From the NCBI RefSeq assembly GCF_000299035.1, contig NZ_JH921520.1, forward strand, positions 62,242 through 126,241: DNA of 64,000 bases. Direction: 5' to 3'. Position numbers and translations under genes: made by a program. Under the pieces are notes generated by a model. That model was not told where the DNA came from and made no database searches. It saw only the letters and a list, made by a program, of their open reading frames with translations. Of the stretch, positions 31,229 through 39,846 are shown piece by piece. Within the stretch, counting starts at the first letter, position 1, and the number at the start of each line of letters is the position of its first letter. This stretch comes from Bacillus bingmayongensis (lineage in GTDB: Bacteria > Bacillota > Bacilli > Bacillales > Bacillaceae_G).

Positions 31229-31420
31229 AAATACAAATTGAAAACCCGGTATAAAACCTTTTCTTTTAGGTGGGAGAGAGCGTCCGACCATGGGTAGAAG
31301 CGGACAGTGCTTTTTTTCACCCCATGCCATGTGAAAACAAAGGGAGAAAGTGAGTGGGGAATCTGCTTTTGTTTCCAAAGCCGCGATTTATATGATGGAA
31401 AATCAAAGTGGATATATATA
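31229..31420 (+). repeat. Structured interspersed repeat, copy 3
   Basis: About 192 bp, from AATACAAATTGAAAACCCGG to GGATATATATA. Hairpins pair as TCCG/CGGA, CCCCA/TGGGG and GCTTT/AAAGC. It directly follows the AtpI-like gene. Confidence 0.7.
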
Positions 31421-31423
31421 GAA

Positions 31424-31457
31424 AGAAGCTTACGTTTTTAGCGTAAGCTTCTTTTTT
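31424..31457. terminator. Terminator after repeat copy 3
   Basis: AAGAAGCTTACG pairs perfectly with CGTAAGCTTCTT, followed by six T. It may also stop leftward pckA transcripts. Confidence 0.9.
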
Positions 31458-31462
31458 ATGTA

Positions 31463-31533
31463 AGTATGTGTAACCTGTAAAGCCGCATGGGTTTTGTCGG
31501 TGAGTACGCGAAACTTTCAGGTTACAACATACT
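31463..31533. other. Long imperfect hairpin downstream of pckA
   Basis: AGTATGT-GTAACCTG-(T)-AAAG pairs with CTTT-CAGGTTAC-(A)-ACATACT: 19 base pairs with two single-base bulges around a 31-base loop. It has no T run. Could be a stable mRNA 3' end, a small RNA or a relic of a small mobile element. Confidence 0.5.
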
Positions 31534-31574
31534 TATTCATATGAGTAAAGGTCATTCAGACAGTAAAGGTTCAA

Positions 31575-33161
31575 TTAAGCGATTGGGCCGCCTAATTTGA
31601 TAATGTTTTCAGAAACGTTCTCGAACTTCTTGAAGTTTTCTTTGAATTTACCTGCAAGTTCGATTGCTTTTGCTTTGTAAGCAGCTTTATCAGCCCATGT
31701 TTGTTCAGGCATTAATACTTCATCAGGTACGCCTGGTACATGAAGTGGTACTTCAAGACCGAAGACGTCATGCTTCGCTGTTTCAGCGTTATCAAGCTCG
31801 CCGTTTAATGCAGCTTGCACCATTGCACGAGTGTAACCTAAGTTCATACGTTTTCCAACGCCGTATTCGCCGCCAGTCCAGCCAGTGTTCACTAAGAATA
31901 CTTTTGCATCATGTTTCTCGATCTTTTCACCAAGCATTTCAGCATAGCGAGATGCTTCAAGTGGTAAGAATGGAGAACCGAAGCAAGTTGAGAATGTCGC
32001 TTGCGGAGATGTTACGCCGCGCTCTGTTCCAGCTAGTTTACTAGTGTAACCGCTTAAGAAATGGTACATAGCTTGCTCTTTATTTAATTTACTGATTGGA
32101 GGTAATACTCCAGATGCATCAGCAGTTAAGAAGATAATTGTATTTGGATGTCCTGCAACACTTGGTACTACAATATTATCAATCGCATGAATTGGGTATG
32201 CAGCACGTGTATTTTCTGTTAATGCAGTATCATTATAATCTGCAATACGTGTTTGATTATCAATTACAACGTTCTCAAGCACTGATCCAAATGTAATTGC
32301 ATCAAAAATTTGTGGCTCTTTTTCATGAGAAAGGTTAATACATTTCGCGTAGCAACCGCCTTCAATATTGAACACACCGTTATCAGACCAACCGTGCTCA
32401 TCATCACCAATTAATTTACGGTGTGGGTCAGCAGATAATGTTGTTTTACCTGTTCCAGATAAACCGAAGAATAGAGCAACATCGCCTTCTTCACCTACGT
32501 TTGAAGAGCAGTGCATAGATAAAATATCTTGTTCTGGAAGTAAGAAGTTCATAATAGAGAAGATAGATTTTTTCATTTCTCCAGCGTATTCAGTACCACC
32601 GATTAATACGATGCGTTTTTCAAATGAAACCATAATAAATGCTTCAGAGTTTGTGCCGTCAATCGCTGGATCTGCTTTAAAGCTTGGTGCAGAGACAATT
32701 GTAAACTCAGCTTCATGATTTGTTAATTCTTCTTCAGTTGGACGAATAAATAATTGATGTACAAATAAATTGTGCCATGCATATTCGTTAACAACTTGCA
32801 ATGGAAGACGATAGTTACGATCAGCACCAGCGAACCCTTTAAATACGAATAATTCTTCTTTTTCTTTTAAGTATTCCAATACTTTTGTGTATAATTTATT
32901 AAAATGTTCTTCAGAAATCGGTTGATTTACAGGTCCCCAAGCAATTTTGTCTGCAACCGATGCTTCTTTCACAATGAATTTATCTTTAGGAGAACGTCCT
33001 GTATATTTTCCTGTAGAAGCAGAGACGGCACCAGTAGAAGTTAATTTTCCTTCGTTTCTCATTAGTACTTTTTCCACTAATTGTGGAACGCTTAGTTGAA
33101 TCTGTGCGTTGCTTCCGTTCAGTAATTCATGTAATCCAATTTGGACATTCACAGTACCCAT
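31575..33161 (-). CDS. pckA: Phosphoenolpyruvate carboxykinase (ATP)
   Basis: A 528-residue enzyme converting oxaloacetate and ATP to phosphoenolpyruvate, CO2 and ADP, the first committed step of gluconeogenesis. Visible motifs include TGRSPKDKF near residue 52, the kinase-1a P-loop [15 protein letters not shown], kinase 2 IGDDEHGW, and [15 protein letters not shown]. The full length matches the family. AAAGGATGG precedes ATG. It is divergent from metK, as in B. subtilis. Catabolite regulation (CcpN-type in B. subtilis) is possible but I cannot point to a site. Confidence 0.97.
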   Translation of the reverse strand: MGTVNVQIGLHELLNGSNAQIQLSVPQLVEKVLMRNEGKLTSTGAVSASTGKYTGRSPKDKFIVKEASVADKIAWGPVNQPISEEHFNKLYTKVLEYLKEKEELFVFKGFAGADRNYRLPLQVVNEYAWHNLFVHQLFIRPTEEELTNHEAEFTIVSAPSFKADPAIDGTNSEAFIMVSFEKRIVLIGGTEYAGEMKKSIFSIMNFLLPEQDILSMHCSSNVGEEGDVALFFGLSGTGKTTLSADPHRKLIGDDEHGWSDNGVFNIEGGCYAKCINLSHEKEPQIFDAITFGSVLENVVIDNQTRIADYNDTALTENTRAAYPIHAIDNIVVPSVAGHPNTIIFLTADASGVLPPISKLNKEQAMYHFLSGYTSKLAGTERGVTSPQATFSTCFGSPFLPLEASRYAEMLGEKIEKHDAKVFLVNTGWTGGEYGVGKRMNLGYTRAMVQAALNGELDNAETAKHDVFGLEVPLHVPGVPDEVLMPEQTWADKAAYKAKAIELAGKFKENFKKFENVSENIIKLGGPIA

Positions 33162-33344
33162 AATTATATACCATCCTTTTCATTTTAATGAAATTTTTCT
33201 CGTAATCCCCAACGAGAGTATAACACAATTATATAAATAATGTATACTATTTATTTATTTTTGTTTGTGTGAATGTATTATTTTCCTATTAATATTTTGT
33301 TCGACACGAAATGTGAAAAACTTGTAGGAATATGTGAATATTAA

Positions 33345-33373
33345 TTGACAAATGAATATCATTTCTTTAGTAT
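33345..33373 (+). promoter_or_regulatory. Sigma-A promoter of metK
   Basis: TTGACA (33345-33350), a 17-base spacer and TAGTAT (33368-33373), just upstream of the SAM riboswitch. Confidence 0.8.
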
Positions 33374-33389
33374 AGGTTGGGACGGATAC

Positions 33390-33513
33390 TCTCTTATCCC
33401 GAGCTGGCGGAGGGACAGGCCCGATGAAGCCCAGCAACCTCACTTGTAACGGTAATAAGCAAGTGAATAGGTGCTAAAACCTGTGCGAGGCGAACGGTCT
33501 CGAACGATAAGAG
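33390..33513 (+). promoter_or_regulatory. SAM-I (S-box) riboswitch of metK
   Basis: P1 stem CTCTTATC/GATAAGAG (33391-33398 with 33506-33513), the conserved GAGGGACAGGCCCGATGAAGC core, CAGCAACC and GGTGCTAAAACCTG. These are the standard S-box elements. It binds S-adenosylmethionine; with ligand the downstream terminator forms and metK transcription stops. Confidence 0.95.
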
Positions 33514-33547
33514 CGAAGGGCAAAAAGCAGTATGCAAGTAGCAAATT

Positions 33548-33579
33548 AAACCTTTCCTCTATAATAGGAAAGGTTTTTC
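33548..33579 (+). terminator. Riboswitch-controlled terminator
   Basis: AAACCTTTCCT pairs with AGGAAAGGTTT followed by TTT; expression platform of the SAM riboswitch. Confidence 0.88.
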
Positions 33580-33678
33580 TTTATACTTGTGTGGGAGAAT
33601 AAATGAATGTCGCAGTTTGTGGCAAATTAAGGATGAGTTCCGTACAATATATACAATTACTGTAGGGAGGTTTACCAC

Positions 33679-34878
33679 ATGACAAAACAACGTCATCTGT
33701 TCACATCTGAGTCTGTAACTGAAGGACATCCAGATAAAATTTGTGACCAAATTTCTGATTCAATTTTAGATGCGATCTTAGCAAAAGACGCAAATGCACG
33801 TGTAGCTTGTGAAACAACAGTAACAACTGGTTTAGTATTGGTAGCGGGGGAAATTACGACTTCTACTTATGTAGATATTCCAAAAATCGTCCGTGAAACA
33901 ATCCAAGGTATCGGTTATACTCGTGCAAAATACGGATTCGATGCAGAAACTTGTGCAGTTTTAACATCTATCGATGAGCAATCTGCTGACATCGCTATGG
34001 GTGTTGACCAAGCGTTAGAAGCACGTGAAGGTCAAATGACTGACGCTGAGATTGAGGCAATTGGTGCAGGAGACCAAGGGTTAATGTTTGGTTTCGCATG
34101 TAATGAAACAAAAGAATTAATGCCACTTCCAATCTCACTTGCTCACAAATTAGCTCGTCGTTTAACGGAAGTTCGTAAAGATGAAACATTAGAATATTTA
34201 CGTCCAGACGGTAAAACGCAAGTTACAGTTGAGTATGATGAAAATGGTAAACCAGTACGTATCGATACAATTGTAATTTCAACGCAGCACCATCCAGAAG
34301 TTACATGGGAAGAAATCGATCGTGATTTAAAAGAACAAGTAATTAAAGCTGTCGTACCAGCAGAATTAATGGATGAAGAAACAAAATTCTTCATTAACCC
34401 AACTGGACGCTTCGTAATCGGTGGACCACAAGGTGATGCTGGTTTAACAGGACGTAAAATTATCGTTGATACTTACGGTGGATATGCTCGTCACGGCGGC
34501 GGTGCATTCTCTGGTAAGGATGCAACAAAAGTTGACCGTTCTGCAGCATACGCAGCTCGTTATGTTGCGAAAAACATCGTAGCAGCTGGCCTTGCTGAAA
34601 AAGCAGAAGTACAACTTGCATACGCAATCGGCGTAGCACAACCAGTATCAATTTCAGTTGATACATTCGGCACTGGTAAAGTATCTGAAGAAGTACTAGT
34701 AGAGCTAGTTCGTAGTAACTTCGATCTTCGCCCAGCTGGTATCATCAAAATGTTAGACTTACGTCGCCCAATTTACAAACAAACAGCAGCTTACGGACAC
34801 TTCGGACGTACTGATGTAGATCTTTCATGGGAACGTACAGACAAAGCAGCAGCTTTAAAAGAGCAAGCTGGTCTATAA
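33679..34878 (+). CDS. metK: S-adenosylmethionine synthase
   Basis: A 399-residue enzyme making SAM from methionine and ATP. It carries the family start [19 protein letters not shown], the [10 protein letters not shown] hexapeptide region and the phosphate-binding [22 protein letters not shown] follows TAGGGAGG. A SAM-I riboswitch and its terminator in the 5' leader give feedback control by its product. Together with luxS in the same window it covers two steps of the methyl cycle. A strong terminator overlaps the end of the convergent acetyltransferase gene. Confidence 0.98.
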   Translation: MTKQRHLFTSESVTEGHPDKICDQISDSILDAILAKDANARVACETTVTTGLVLVAGEITTSTYVDIPKIVRETIQGIGYTRAKYGFDAETCAVLTSIDEQSADIAMGVDQALEAREGQMTDAEIEAIGAGDQGLMFGFACNETKELMPLPISLAHKLARRLTEVRKDETLEYLRPDGKTQVTVEYDENGKPVRIDTIVISTQHHPEVTWEEIDRDLKEQVIKAVVPAELMDEETKFFINPTGRFVIGGPQGDAGLTGRKIIVDTYGGYARHGGGAFSGKDATKVDRSAAYAARYVAKNIVAAGLAEKAEVQLAYAIGVAQPVSISVDTFGTGKVSEEVLVELVRSNFDLRPAGIIKMLDLRRPIYKQTAAYGHFGRTDVDLSWERTDKAAALKEQAGL

Positions 34879-34888
34879 TATAAGATGG

Positions 34889-34919
34889 AAAAGCTTTGCG
34901 CAAGAGCGCAAAGCTTTTT
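34889..34919. terminator. metK terminator
   Basis: AAAAGCTTTGCGC pairs with GCGCAAAGCTTTT around an AAGA loop. Confidence 0.9.
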
Positions 34920-35442
34920 ATTTGTAATTAGACTGTAGTAATGCAAAAAGTTCAATATCATGCCATTTCCCATTTCGAAATACAGCTTCTTTACACGTGC
35001 CTTCATGCTGAAAGCCGAGCTTTTTATAGAGAGAAATGGCTTTATCATTAAATGAAAATACGCGTAAGGATAAACGGTGTAAGTTTAATTCTAAAAAGGC
35101 ATAGTCTAATAATAAAGTTAATGTTTCTTTTCCGTACCCTTGCCCCCAACAATCTTTCTTTCCGATATCGATAATACATTCTGCATTTCGATTATGTGAG
35201 TCAATGTTAATTAAAGATGTGATTCCGATTGGGAGGCTACCCTTTTTCTGTTCAATAATATAACTTTTAGAGGTGGAAGAGTGAATGATTTGTTTACAAA
35301 ACTGCTCTGTTTCCAAAACAGAGTATGTATCAAGGTTGAGACTGGTAGTGCTCATAACTTCTATATCATTTCGCCAATGGTGATAGGTTGGAATATCACC
35401 TTCTGAAAACTTTCGTAAACGAATCCGATTTGTTTCGAACAA
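34918..35442 (-). CDS. GNAT-family N-acetyltransferase (RimJ/RimL type)
   Basis: A 174-residue acetyltransferase with an N-terminal TNRIRLRKFSEGDIPTYHHW, the acetyl-CoA-binding QGYGKETLTLLLDYAF, and the LHRLSLRVFSFNDKAISLYKKLGF beta-alpha end typical of GNAT enzymes. TTG at 35442 is the start: it lies eight bases after AAAGGAGG. It is the last gene of a three-gene leftward set with two very small upstream genes. The substrate (protein N-terminus, amino acid or drug) cannot be inferred. Confidence 0.85.
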   Translation of the reverse strand: MFETNRIRLRKFSEGDIPTYHHWRNDIEVMSTTSLNLDTYSVLETEQFCKQIIHSSTSKSYIIEQKKGSLPIGITSLINIDSHNRNAECIIDIGKKDCWGQGYGKETLTLLLDYAFLELNLHRLSLRVFSFNDKAISLYKKLGFQHEGTCKEAVFRNGKWHDIELFALLQSNYK

Positions 35443-35456
35443 GTGGAAAACCTCCT

Positions 35457-35648
35457 TTATTTTACCTCATTACTTTGGTTCTTACATACTCCAGCACAAG
35501 AACTACAATATACTTCTCCATCAAGTTCAATATATTTTTTCATATTCGTCATTCCGCTTGGAGGGAAGGGCATATGAACCCAAGCTTTCTCATACGTTTG
35601 AATTTCTTTCCTACATGACTTGCAAAGTGTAAGCTTTTTTTGGAGCAA
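35457..35648 (-). CDS. Small Cys-rich, probably zinc-binding protein
   Basis: A 63-residue protein with CKSC near its start and CSSCAGVC near its end, spaced like a four-Cys zinc ribbon. The middle contains EKAWVHMPFPPSGM. Translation likely starts at TTG 35648, seven bases after the stop of the gene upstream, with GGATGATG as ribosome binding site. Its own stop is followed at once by the AAAGGAGG of the acetyltransferase gene, so the three genes form one unit. Family not recognised. Confidence 0.6.
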   Translation of the reverse strand: MLQKKLTLCKSCRKEIQTYEKAWVHMPFPPSGMTNMKKYIELDGEVYCSSCAGVCKNQSNEVK

Positions 35649-35654
35649 TGGTCA

Positions 35655-35834
35655 TCATCCTTTTTTTTGCCGCGCTTTTCCAGCGCAAAATGCACTGCAT
35701 AGTAAAAAGAGTGTTGCAAATCCAATTCCGCCAATTGTTGCATTTGGTACGGCATCTTTTAAGGCAAAACCAGCGCTTATAGAAGCGGCGAATAGAAGAA
35801 TAAATGTTGTTGTGAGTTTTTGGTAGAGTCCCAT
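35655..35834 (-). CDS. Small membrane protein, 59 residues
   Basis: ATG at 35834 follows TTAGGAGGC and encodes MGLYQKLTTTFILLFAASIS, a Gly/Ala-rich second helix and a basic end (GKARQKKG). Two transmembrane helices are expected. Its stop (TGA 35655-35657) lies inside the ribosome binding region of the Cys-rich gene, suggesting translational coupling. Not a recognised family; the ribosome binding site and membrane topology support that it is real. Confidence 0.55.
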   Translation of the reverse strand: MGLYQKLTTTFILLFAASISAGFALKDAVPNATIGGIGFATLFLLCSAFCAGKARQKKG

Positions 35835-35860
35835 CTGTAAAGCCTCCTAATCATGAAATA

Positions 35861-36062
35861 TTATTCAGTGTTTTTTTGTTTCCAAATAAAATCTAATACA
35901 TATGCAATTTCGAGGGGAATAGCGGTGCTAGCTAAGTAATAACGGATGGGGCCGTTTGGCATGGAAACTTAACGTTTAAAAAAATAAATATCCAATCCAT
36001 AGGCAATTATTTGAAATGAAATTAGGATAATAGGAAATAGAATCCAAGGTATACGCCTTTTA
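35861..36062 (-). pseudogene. Two degenerate, mutually similar membrane-protein fragments
   Basis: Minus-strand frames read PIRYYLASTAIPLEIAYVLDF then IWKQKN (35861-35962) and, upstream in another frame, IPWILFPIILISFQIIAYGL then DIYFFKR (about 35969-36059). Both show the same pattern, I-P/I-P-x-x-[hydrophobic]-I-A-Y-x-L-D-F/I, so they look like repeated or duplicated copies of one small membrane protein. Neither has a ribosome binding site. They lie in the region between the small-protein operon and moaB. Confidence 0.4.
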
Positions 36063-36249
36063 AATTATAAAAAAGGTAGAGAGTGGGTTATAAAAAACTC
36101 CCTTTTTATGGTTATGCATACTGATATTGTATCATGATGTTTTAGTCATTCACTAGATAATTATGTAAATGTGATGTACTTCATATTTAATAGAGATTGC
36201 ATACGATATGATAAAATGAAAAGTAGTCCATTAAAAGGGGAGAATAAAA
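36063..36249. other. Intergenic region before moaB
   Basis: AT-rich, with a weak AAAAAGG/CCTTTTT pairing near 36070-36107 that may be a terminator. It probably contains the moaB promoter; no clear -35/-10 pair stands out. Confidence 0.35.
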
Positions 36250-36759
36250 ATGAGCGTAATAGAACACAAAAAACAAGCACCGGCAGAAGTGCGCTGTAAA
36301 ATTATTACGGTCTCTGATACACGTACAGAAGAGACAGATAAGAGCGGTAAGCTATTAAAAGAATTATTATTAGAAGCAGGACACACGGTAACTGCTTATG
36401 AAATTGTAAAAGATGATAAAGAAAGTATTAGACAGGCTGTATTAAGTGGATATCATAAAGACGATGTCGATGTGGTGTTAACAAGTGGAGGAACAGGTAT
36501 TACAAAGCGTGATGTGACGATTGAAGCCGTTTCAGCATTGTTAGATAAAGAAATCGTTGGTTTTGGTGAATTGTTTCGGATGATTAGTTATTTAGAAGAT
36601 ATCGGAAGCGCGGCGATGTTAAGTAGAGCAATTGGCGGAACAATTGGAAGAAAAGTTATCTTTTCAATGCCAGGTTCTAGCGGGGCAGTTCGCCTTGCGA
36701 TGAACAAATTAATTTTACCAGAGCTAGGTCATATTACATTTGAGCTGCATCGTCAATGA
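36250..36759 (+). CDS. moaB: Molybdenum cofactor biosynthesis protein MoaB
   Basis: A 169-residue protein of the MoaB/MogA family, which adenylylates molybdopterin before molybdenum insertion. The sequence has [14 protein letters not shown] near the start and the conserved [13 protein letters not shown] loop, then AMLSRAIGG and [23 protein letters not shown] precedes ATG. Its stop overlaps the start of mobA (ATGA), so the two cofactor genes are coupled. Confidence 0.93.
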   Translation: MSVIEHKKQAPAEVRCKIITVSDTRTEETDKSGKLLKELLLEAGHTVTAYEIVKDDKESIRQAVLSGYHKDDVDVVLTSGGTGITKRDVTIEAVSALLDKEIVGFGELFRMISYLEDIGSAAMLSRAIGGTIGRKVIFSMPGSSGAVRLAMNKLILPELGHITFELHRQ

Positions 36760-37364
36760 AAAAAATAGCTGGAATTGTATTAGCGGGTGGTATGTCGAGA
36801 CGCTTTGGTGGGCCAAAAGCATTGGCAAGCTGGCAAGGACATACTTTTATCGAGCATATCGTTCAAGTGATGCAGACTACCGTGCAAGATGTAGTTGTGA
36901 TTAGTCATCCTGATATAAAAGAAAGGATCGTTACTTTAGTAGACGTTCCTGTTATAGAAGATATTCCTTCCTATAAAGGAGAGGGACCGCTTGCTGGGAT
37001 TGTATCGGGGATGGCGTATATAGAGGCGGAGTGGTATATCATTTCGCCTTGTGATACGCCGAATCTTTCAAATGAGTGGATTACAGCATTAGTAGGACAA
37101 ATAAGTGGTGAATATGGGGCAATTGTTCCGGTCATTGATGGAAGAAAGCAGCCACTATTAGCGGCGTATCATTATAGTATAAAAGAAAAAATATACACAT
37201 TGTTAAACGAAGAAAAACGAAGTATGGGACAACTTTTATCACAGTGTAACGTAAAATATGTGATGGAAGAAGAATGGAATGTAGCGAAAGAATTGTTTAT
37301 GAATGTAAATACACAAGAGGAATATTTGCGGTTACTTAAAGAGAAAAAGACCAAAAAGGTATGA
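36756..37364 (+). CDS. mobA: Molybdenum cofactor guanylyltransferase
   Basis: A 202-residue nucleotidyltransferase with the GTP-binding loop [16 protein letters not shown] (residues 8-23) and the metal-site segment [11 protein letters not shown]. MobA adds GMP to molybdopterin to make the dinucleotide cofactor of nitrate reductase-type enzymes. It is coupled to moaB by a 4-base overlap. The last codons enter a terminator hairpin. No other moa/moe genes occur in this window. Confidence 0.9.
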   Translation: MKKIAGIVLAGGMSRRFGGPKALASWQGHTFIEHIVQVMQTTVQDVVVISHPDIKERIVTLVDVPVIEDIPSYKGEGPLAGIVSGMAYIEAEWYIISPCDTPNLSNEWITALVGQISGEYGAIVPVIDGRKQPLLAAYHYSIKEKIYTLLNEEKRSMGQLLSQCNVKYVMEEEWNVAKELFMNVNTQEEYLRLLKEKKTKKV

Positions 37365-37387
37365 CGTTATAGAGTCATACCTTTTTC
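37353..37387. terminator. moaB-mobA terminator
   Basis: AAAAAGGTATGAC pairs with GTCATACCTTTTT; the mobA stop codon is inside. Confidence 0.88.
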
Positions 37388-37422
37388 TTTTATGAGTATT
37401 ATGGATGAGTTGAACTTTCCTA

Positions 37423-38568
37423 TTACGCAAGTAGTTCAGCATTATTTTGCTGAAGCACTTCTTCATATTGCATATATAAACCGTGAAAAATCTCATCCCA
37501 GCTTTGTGTAGCAGCATAGGCACAAGCAGCTATGCTCATTTGTTTACGCATTTCATCGTTATTTAGTAACTGATAAATAGATGATAAAAATGATTCCGTT
37601 TTTTTAGGTCCACAAAGAAAACCTGTTTTTCCATCTGTAATAATATTTTTTACTCCGCCGGAATTTGCACCAATTACTGGTGTACCACATGCGAGCGATT
37701 CGAGTACGACATTGCCAAACGTTTCTGTGGCCGATGGAAATACCATAAGGTCAGAGCATGCATAAGCTTCTGCTAAGTTTTCCCCTTGTAAATATCCTGT
37801 AAAGGTCACGTTAGTTGTTGGTGTAGTTTCACGTAGTTCTTCGGCAAAGGGACCGTCTCCAGCAATAAGCCAATGAATATCACCTTTTCGTTCTTTTAGT
37901 GTTGTGTGAATGAGTGTACGAAGTGTTTCAATATCTTTTTCAGGGGCAATGCGTCCGACGTAGGAAAGAATGTATGGAGCAGTAATATTATATTTTTTTC
38001 GGAATACGTCTTTATTGTAAGCCGTATGGAAGAGTAAACGATCTACTCCGCGTCCCCAAATATATAAATTTTGAAATCCTTTTTTGGCTAATTGCTGTAA
38101 TGTTTCGGGAGAAGGGACAAAGTTTTTTTGCATATGGCTATGAAACCACTTTAAATAATTCCATAGCATATTGGAGAAAAATTCAATTTTATAATATTGC
38201 AAGTAAGCGTCAAAGTCTGTGTGATAGGAACCGACAAGAGGAATGTTTAATTTTTTCACGTAATACATGCCACATAGCCCCATATTAAAGGGAGTAGCAA
38301 TATGAATGATGTCAGGTCTAAAGCTAAGAAGTTCCCGCTTAATGCGCGGGGTAGGAAAAGCAATTCGACATTCTGGATATAATATTTTCAGCGGGATACT
38401 TCTCATCTTATTCACATTGGCTACGAAGTCATCTTCTGCTGTATGCTGCGGTGCAAATACGGAATAGGAAATATTTTGTTTTTGAAAATAACGGATCAAA
38501 CGATCTAATGTTTTTGCTACACCGTTTACTTGCGGTGTAAATGTATCAGTAAATATGGCGACTCTCAT
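37423..38568 (-). CDS. Glycosyltransferase family 4 (GT-B), mannosyltransferase-like
   Basis: A 381-residue GT-B enzyme: MRVAIFTDTFTPQVNGVAKT at the N-lobe, IHIATPFNMG and GSYHTDFDAYLQYY for acceptor binding, and a C-lobe with SYVGRIAPEKDIE, FTGYLQGENLAEAYACSDL and the donor-binding PSATETFGNVVLESLACGTPV. The EX7E pattern (E-T-F-G-N-V-V-L-E) is typical of GT4 retaining enzymes such as MgtA-like lipid or cell-wall mannosyl/glucosyltransferases. It follows a PAP2 phosphatase gene by 12 bases, suggesting a shared role in a membrane glycolipid or envelope polymer. Confidence 0.87.
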   Translation of the reverse strand: MRVAIFTDTFTPQVNGVAKTLDRLIRYFQKQNISYSVFAPQHTAEDDFVANVNKMRSIPLKILYPECRIAFPTPRIKRELLSFRPDIIHIATPFNMGLCGMYYVKKLNIPLVGSYHTDFDAYLQYYKIEFFSNMLWNYLKWFHSHMQKNFVPSPETLQQLAKKGFQNLYIWGRGVDRLLFHTAYNKDVFRKKYNITAPYILSYVGRIAPEKDIETLRTLIHTTLKERKGDIHWLIAGDGPFAEELRETTPTTNVTFTGYLQGENLAEAYACSDLMVFPSATETFGNVVLESLACGTPVIGANSGGVKNIITDGKTGFLCGPKKTESFLSSIYQLLNNDEMRKQMSIAACAYAATQSWDEIFHGLYMQYEEVLQQNNAELLA

Positions 38569-38580
38569 CCAATCTCTCCT

Positions 38581-39114
38581 TTACATGAAAAGTGGAATGA
38601 ATTGATAAAAAGAGATGATGCCAGAACATGTGCCAAGGCACATACCTACAAATACATCTGATGGATAATGAAGCCCGAGATAGATGCGGGAAATTCCTAC
38701 AATCATTGCTAATGGAAGTAAAAAGACTGCTAAGTTTGGATCATAACAAATAAATGGAACGGCAACTGAAAAAACAGCTGTTGTATGACCGGACGGAAAT
38801 GAATGATCCTGTAATGGATGTAATGGGTATTTTGCATCTTGAATTGTTAAATAAGGCCGTTTACGTGGGTACCATCTTTTTAATATTTGCACAGGGATAT
38901 GACTAATTGCTAATGAAAGAGCTACTGCAATTGCGACAGTGTGCAGAAGTCCTTTTGAAAAGATAAGAAAGCATAACGTGAGTGAGATGGAAAAGATTGC
39001 ACCACCGATATGTGTAATCGTGCGGAAAAAGATATTTAATGTTTTTTGATCAAAGTAACGGTTAATTCTTTTGAAAATGTAACATTCTATTTTGTATAAG
39101 GAGCTGACCTTCAT
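38581..39114 (-). CDS. PAP2-family membrane phosphatase
   Basis: A 177-residue protein with four or five helices and the three PAP2 motifs: KRWYPRKRP, PSGHTTAV and SRIYLGLHYPSDV. Such enzymes remove phosphate from lipid pyrophosphates (undecaprenyl pyrophosphate, phosphatidylglycerol phosphate) at the outer face. ATG at 39114 follows GGGGAGAG; an upstream ATG at 39132 overlaps that site. It forms an operon with the glycosyltransferase downstream. Confidence 0.87.
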   Translation of the reverse strand: MKVSSLYKIECYIFKRINRYFDQKTLNIFFRTITHIGGAIFSISLTLCFLIFSKGLLHTVAIAVALSLAISHIPVQILKRWYPRKRPYLTIQDAKYPLHPLQDHSFPSGHTTAVFSVAVPFICYDPNLAVFLLPLAMIVGISRIYLGLHYPSDVFVGMCLGTCSGIISFYQFIPLFM

Positions 39115-39224
39115 GAAAACTCTCCCCTTCATTTACATATATATTCAGATGATATCTTTTATTTTAATAAGATTTTATTGAGGGAATAATAAGATTTTGT
39201 AAAGAAAACGTTAGAGTTTTAATG

Positions 39225-39250
39225 AAAAAAGCTGCCATTGTAGTGGCAGC
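39225..39250 (-). terminator. ytoA terminator
   Basis: Read on the minus strand, GCTGCCA pairs with TGGCAGC and is followed by TTTTTT. Confidence 0.8.
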
Positions 39251-39259
39251 AAGTAACGG

Positions 39260-39772
39260 CTATTTTTGCAGTGACTTATAGTATTGTCCTTTTTCAACAT
39301 ACTGTTTGCGAATGCGTTCCATATCTTTTCGATCTTCATCTGTTAATTCACGAATGACTTTCGCCGGACGACCGAAAGCGAGTGTGTTAGGTGGAATTTT
39401 CTTTCCTTGTGAAACTAAGCTACCAGCACCAATGAATGCACCTTCGCCAATTTCAGCGCCGTCTAAAATAATGGATCCCATCCCGATTAAAGCATCTTTT
39501 TTTAAAGTACAGCTATGTAAAATAACTTGATGTCCAACGGTAACATCGTCTTCTAAAATAAGGGGGTACTGTGGACTTTGGTGAAGCGTACATTGATCTT
39601 GTACATTTACTCTGTTTCCAATGATTGTTGGAGACACATCACCGCGAATAACCGTATTAAACCAAATGCTTGATTCTTCGCCAATTGTAACATCACCTGT
39701 AATCGTAACGTAGTCAGCGATAAAAGCACTACTCGCAATTTTCGGATTTTTATCTTTATAAGGATATATCAT
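39260..39772 (-). CDS. ytoA: Gamma-carbonic-anhydrase-like left-handed beta-helix protein (YtoA)
   Basis: A 170-residue protein of hexapeptide repeats: DYVTITGDVTIGEESSIWFN, VIRGDVSPTIIGNRVNVQD with zinc-site His in TLHQSP, VGHQVILHSC, and GMGSIILDGAEIGEGAFIGA. It ends in the C-terminal helix EDRKDMERIRKQYVEKGQYY. The three His of gamma-class carbonic anhydrases are present, but many relatives (PaaY, CaiE, YrdA) have other or unknown activity. It closely resembles B. subtilis YtoA; ytpA and ytpB follow divergently, as expected. Confidence 0.9.
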   Translation of the reverse strand: MIYPYKDKNPKIASSAFIADYVTITGDVTIGEESSIWFNTVIRGDVSPTIIGNRVNVQDQCTLHQSPQYPLILEDDVTVGHQVILHSCTLKKDALIGMGSIILDGAEIGEGAFIGAGSLVSQGKKIPPNTLAFGRPAKVIRELTDEDRKDMERIRKQYVEKGQYYKSLQK

Positions 39773-39846
39773 GTAAAGCCTTCCTTTCCTAGAAACTAGT
39801 TTTAGTGTATCAAATTACGGAAAAGAGTGAAATGGAGGAGTTTCGT

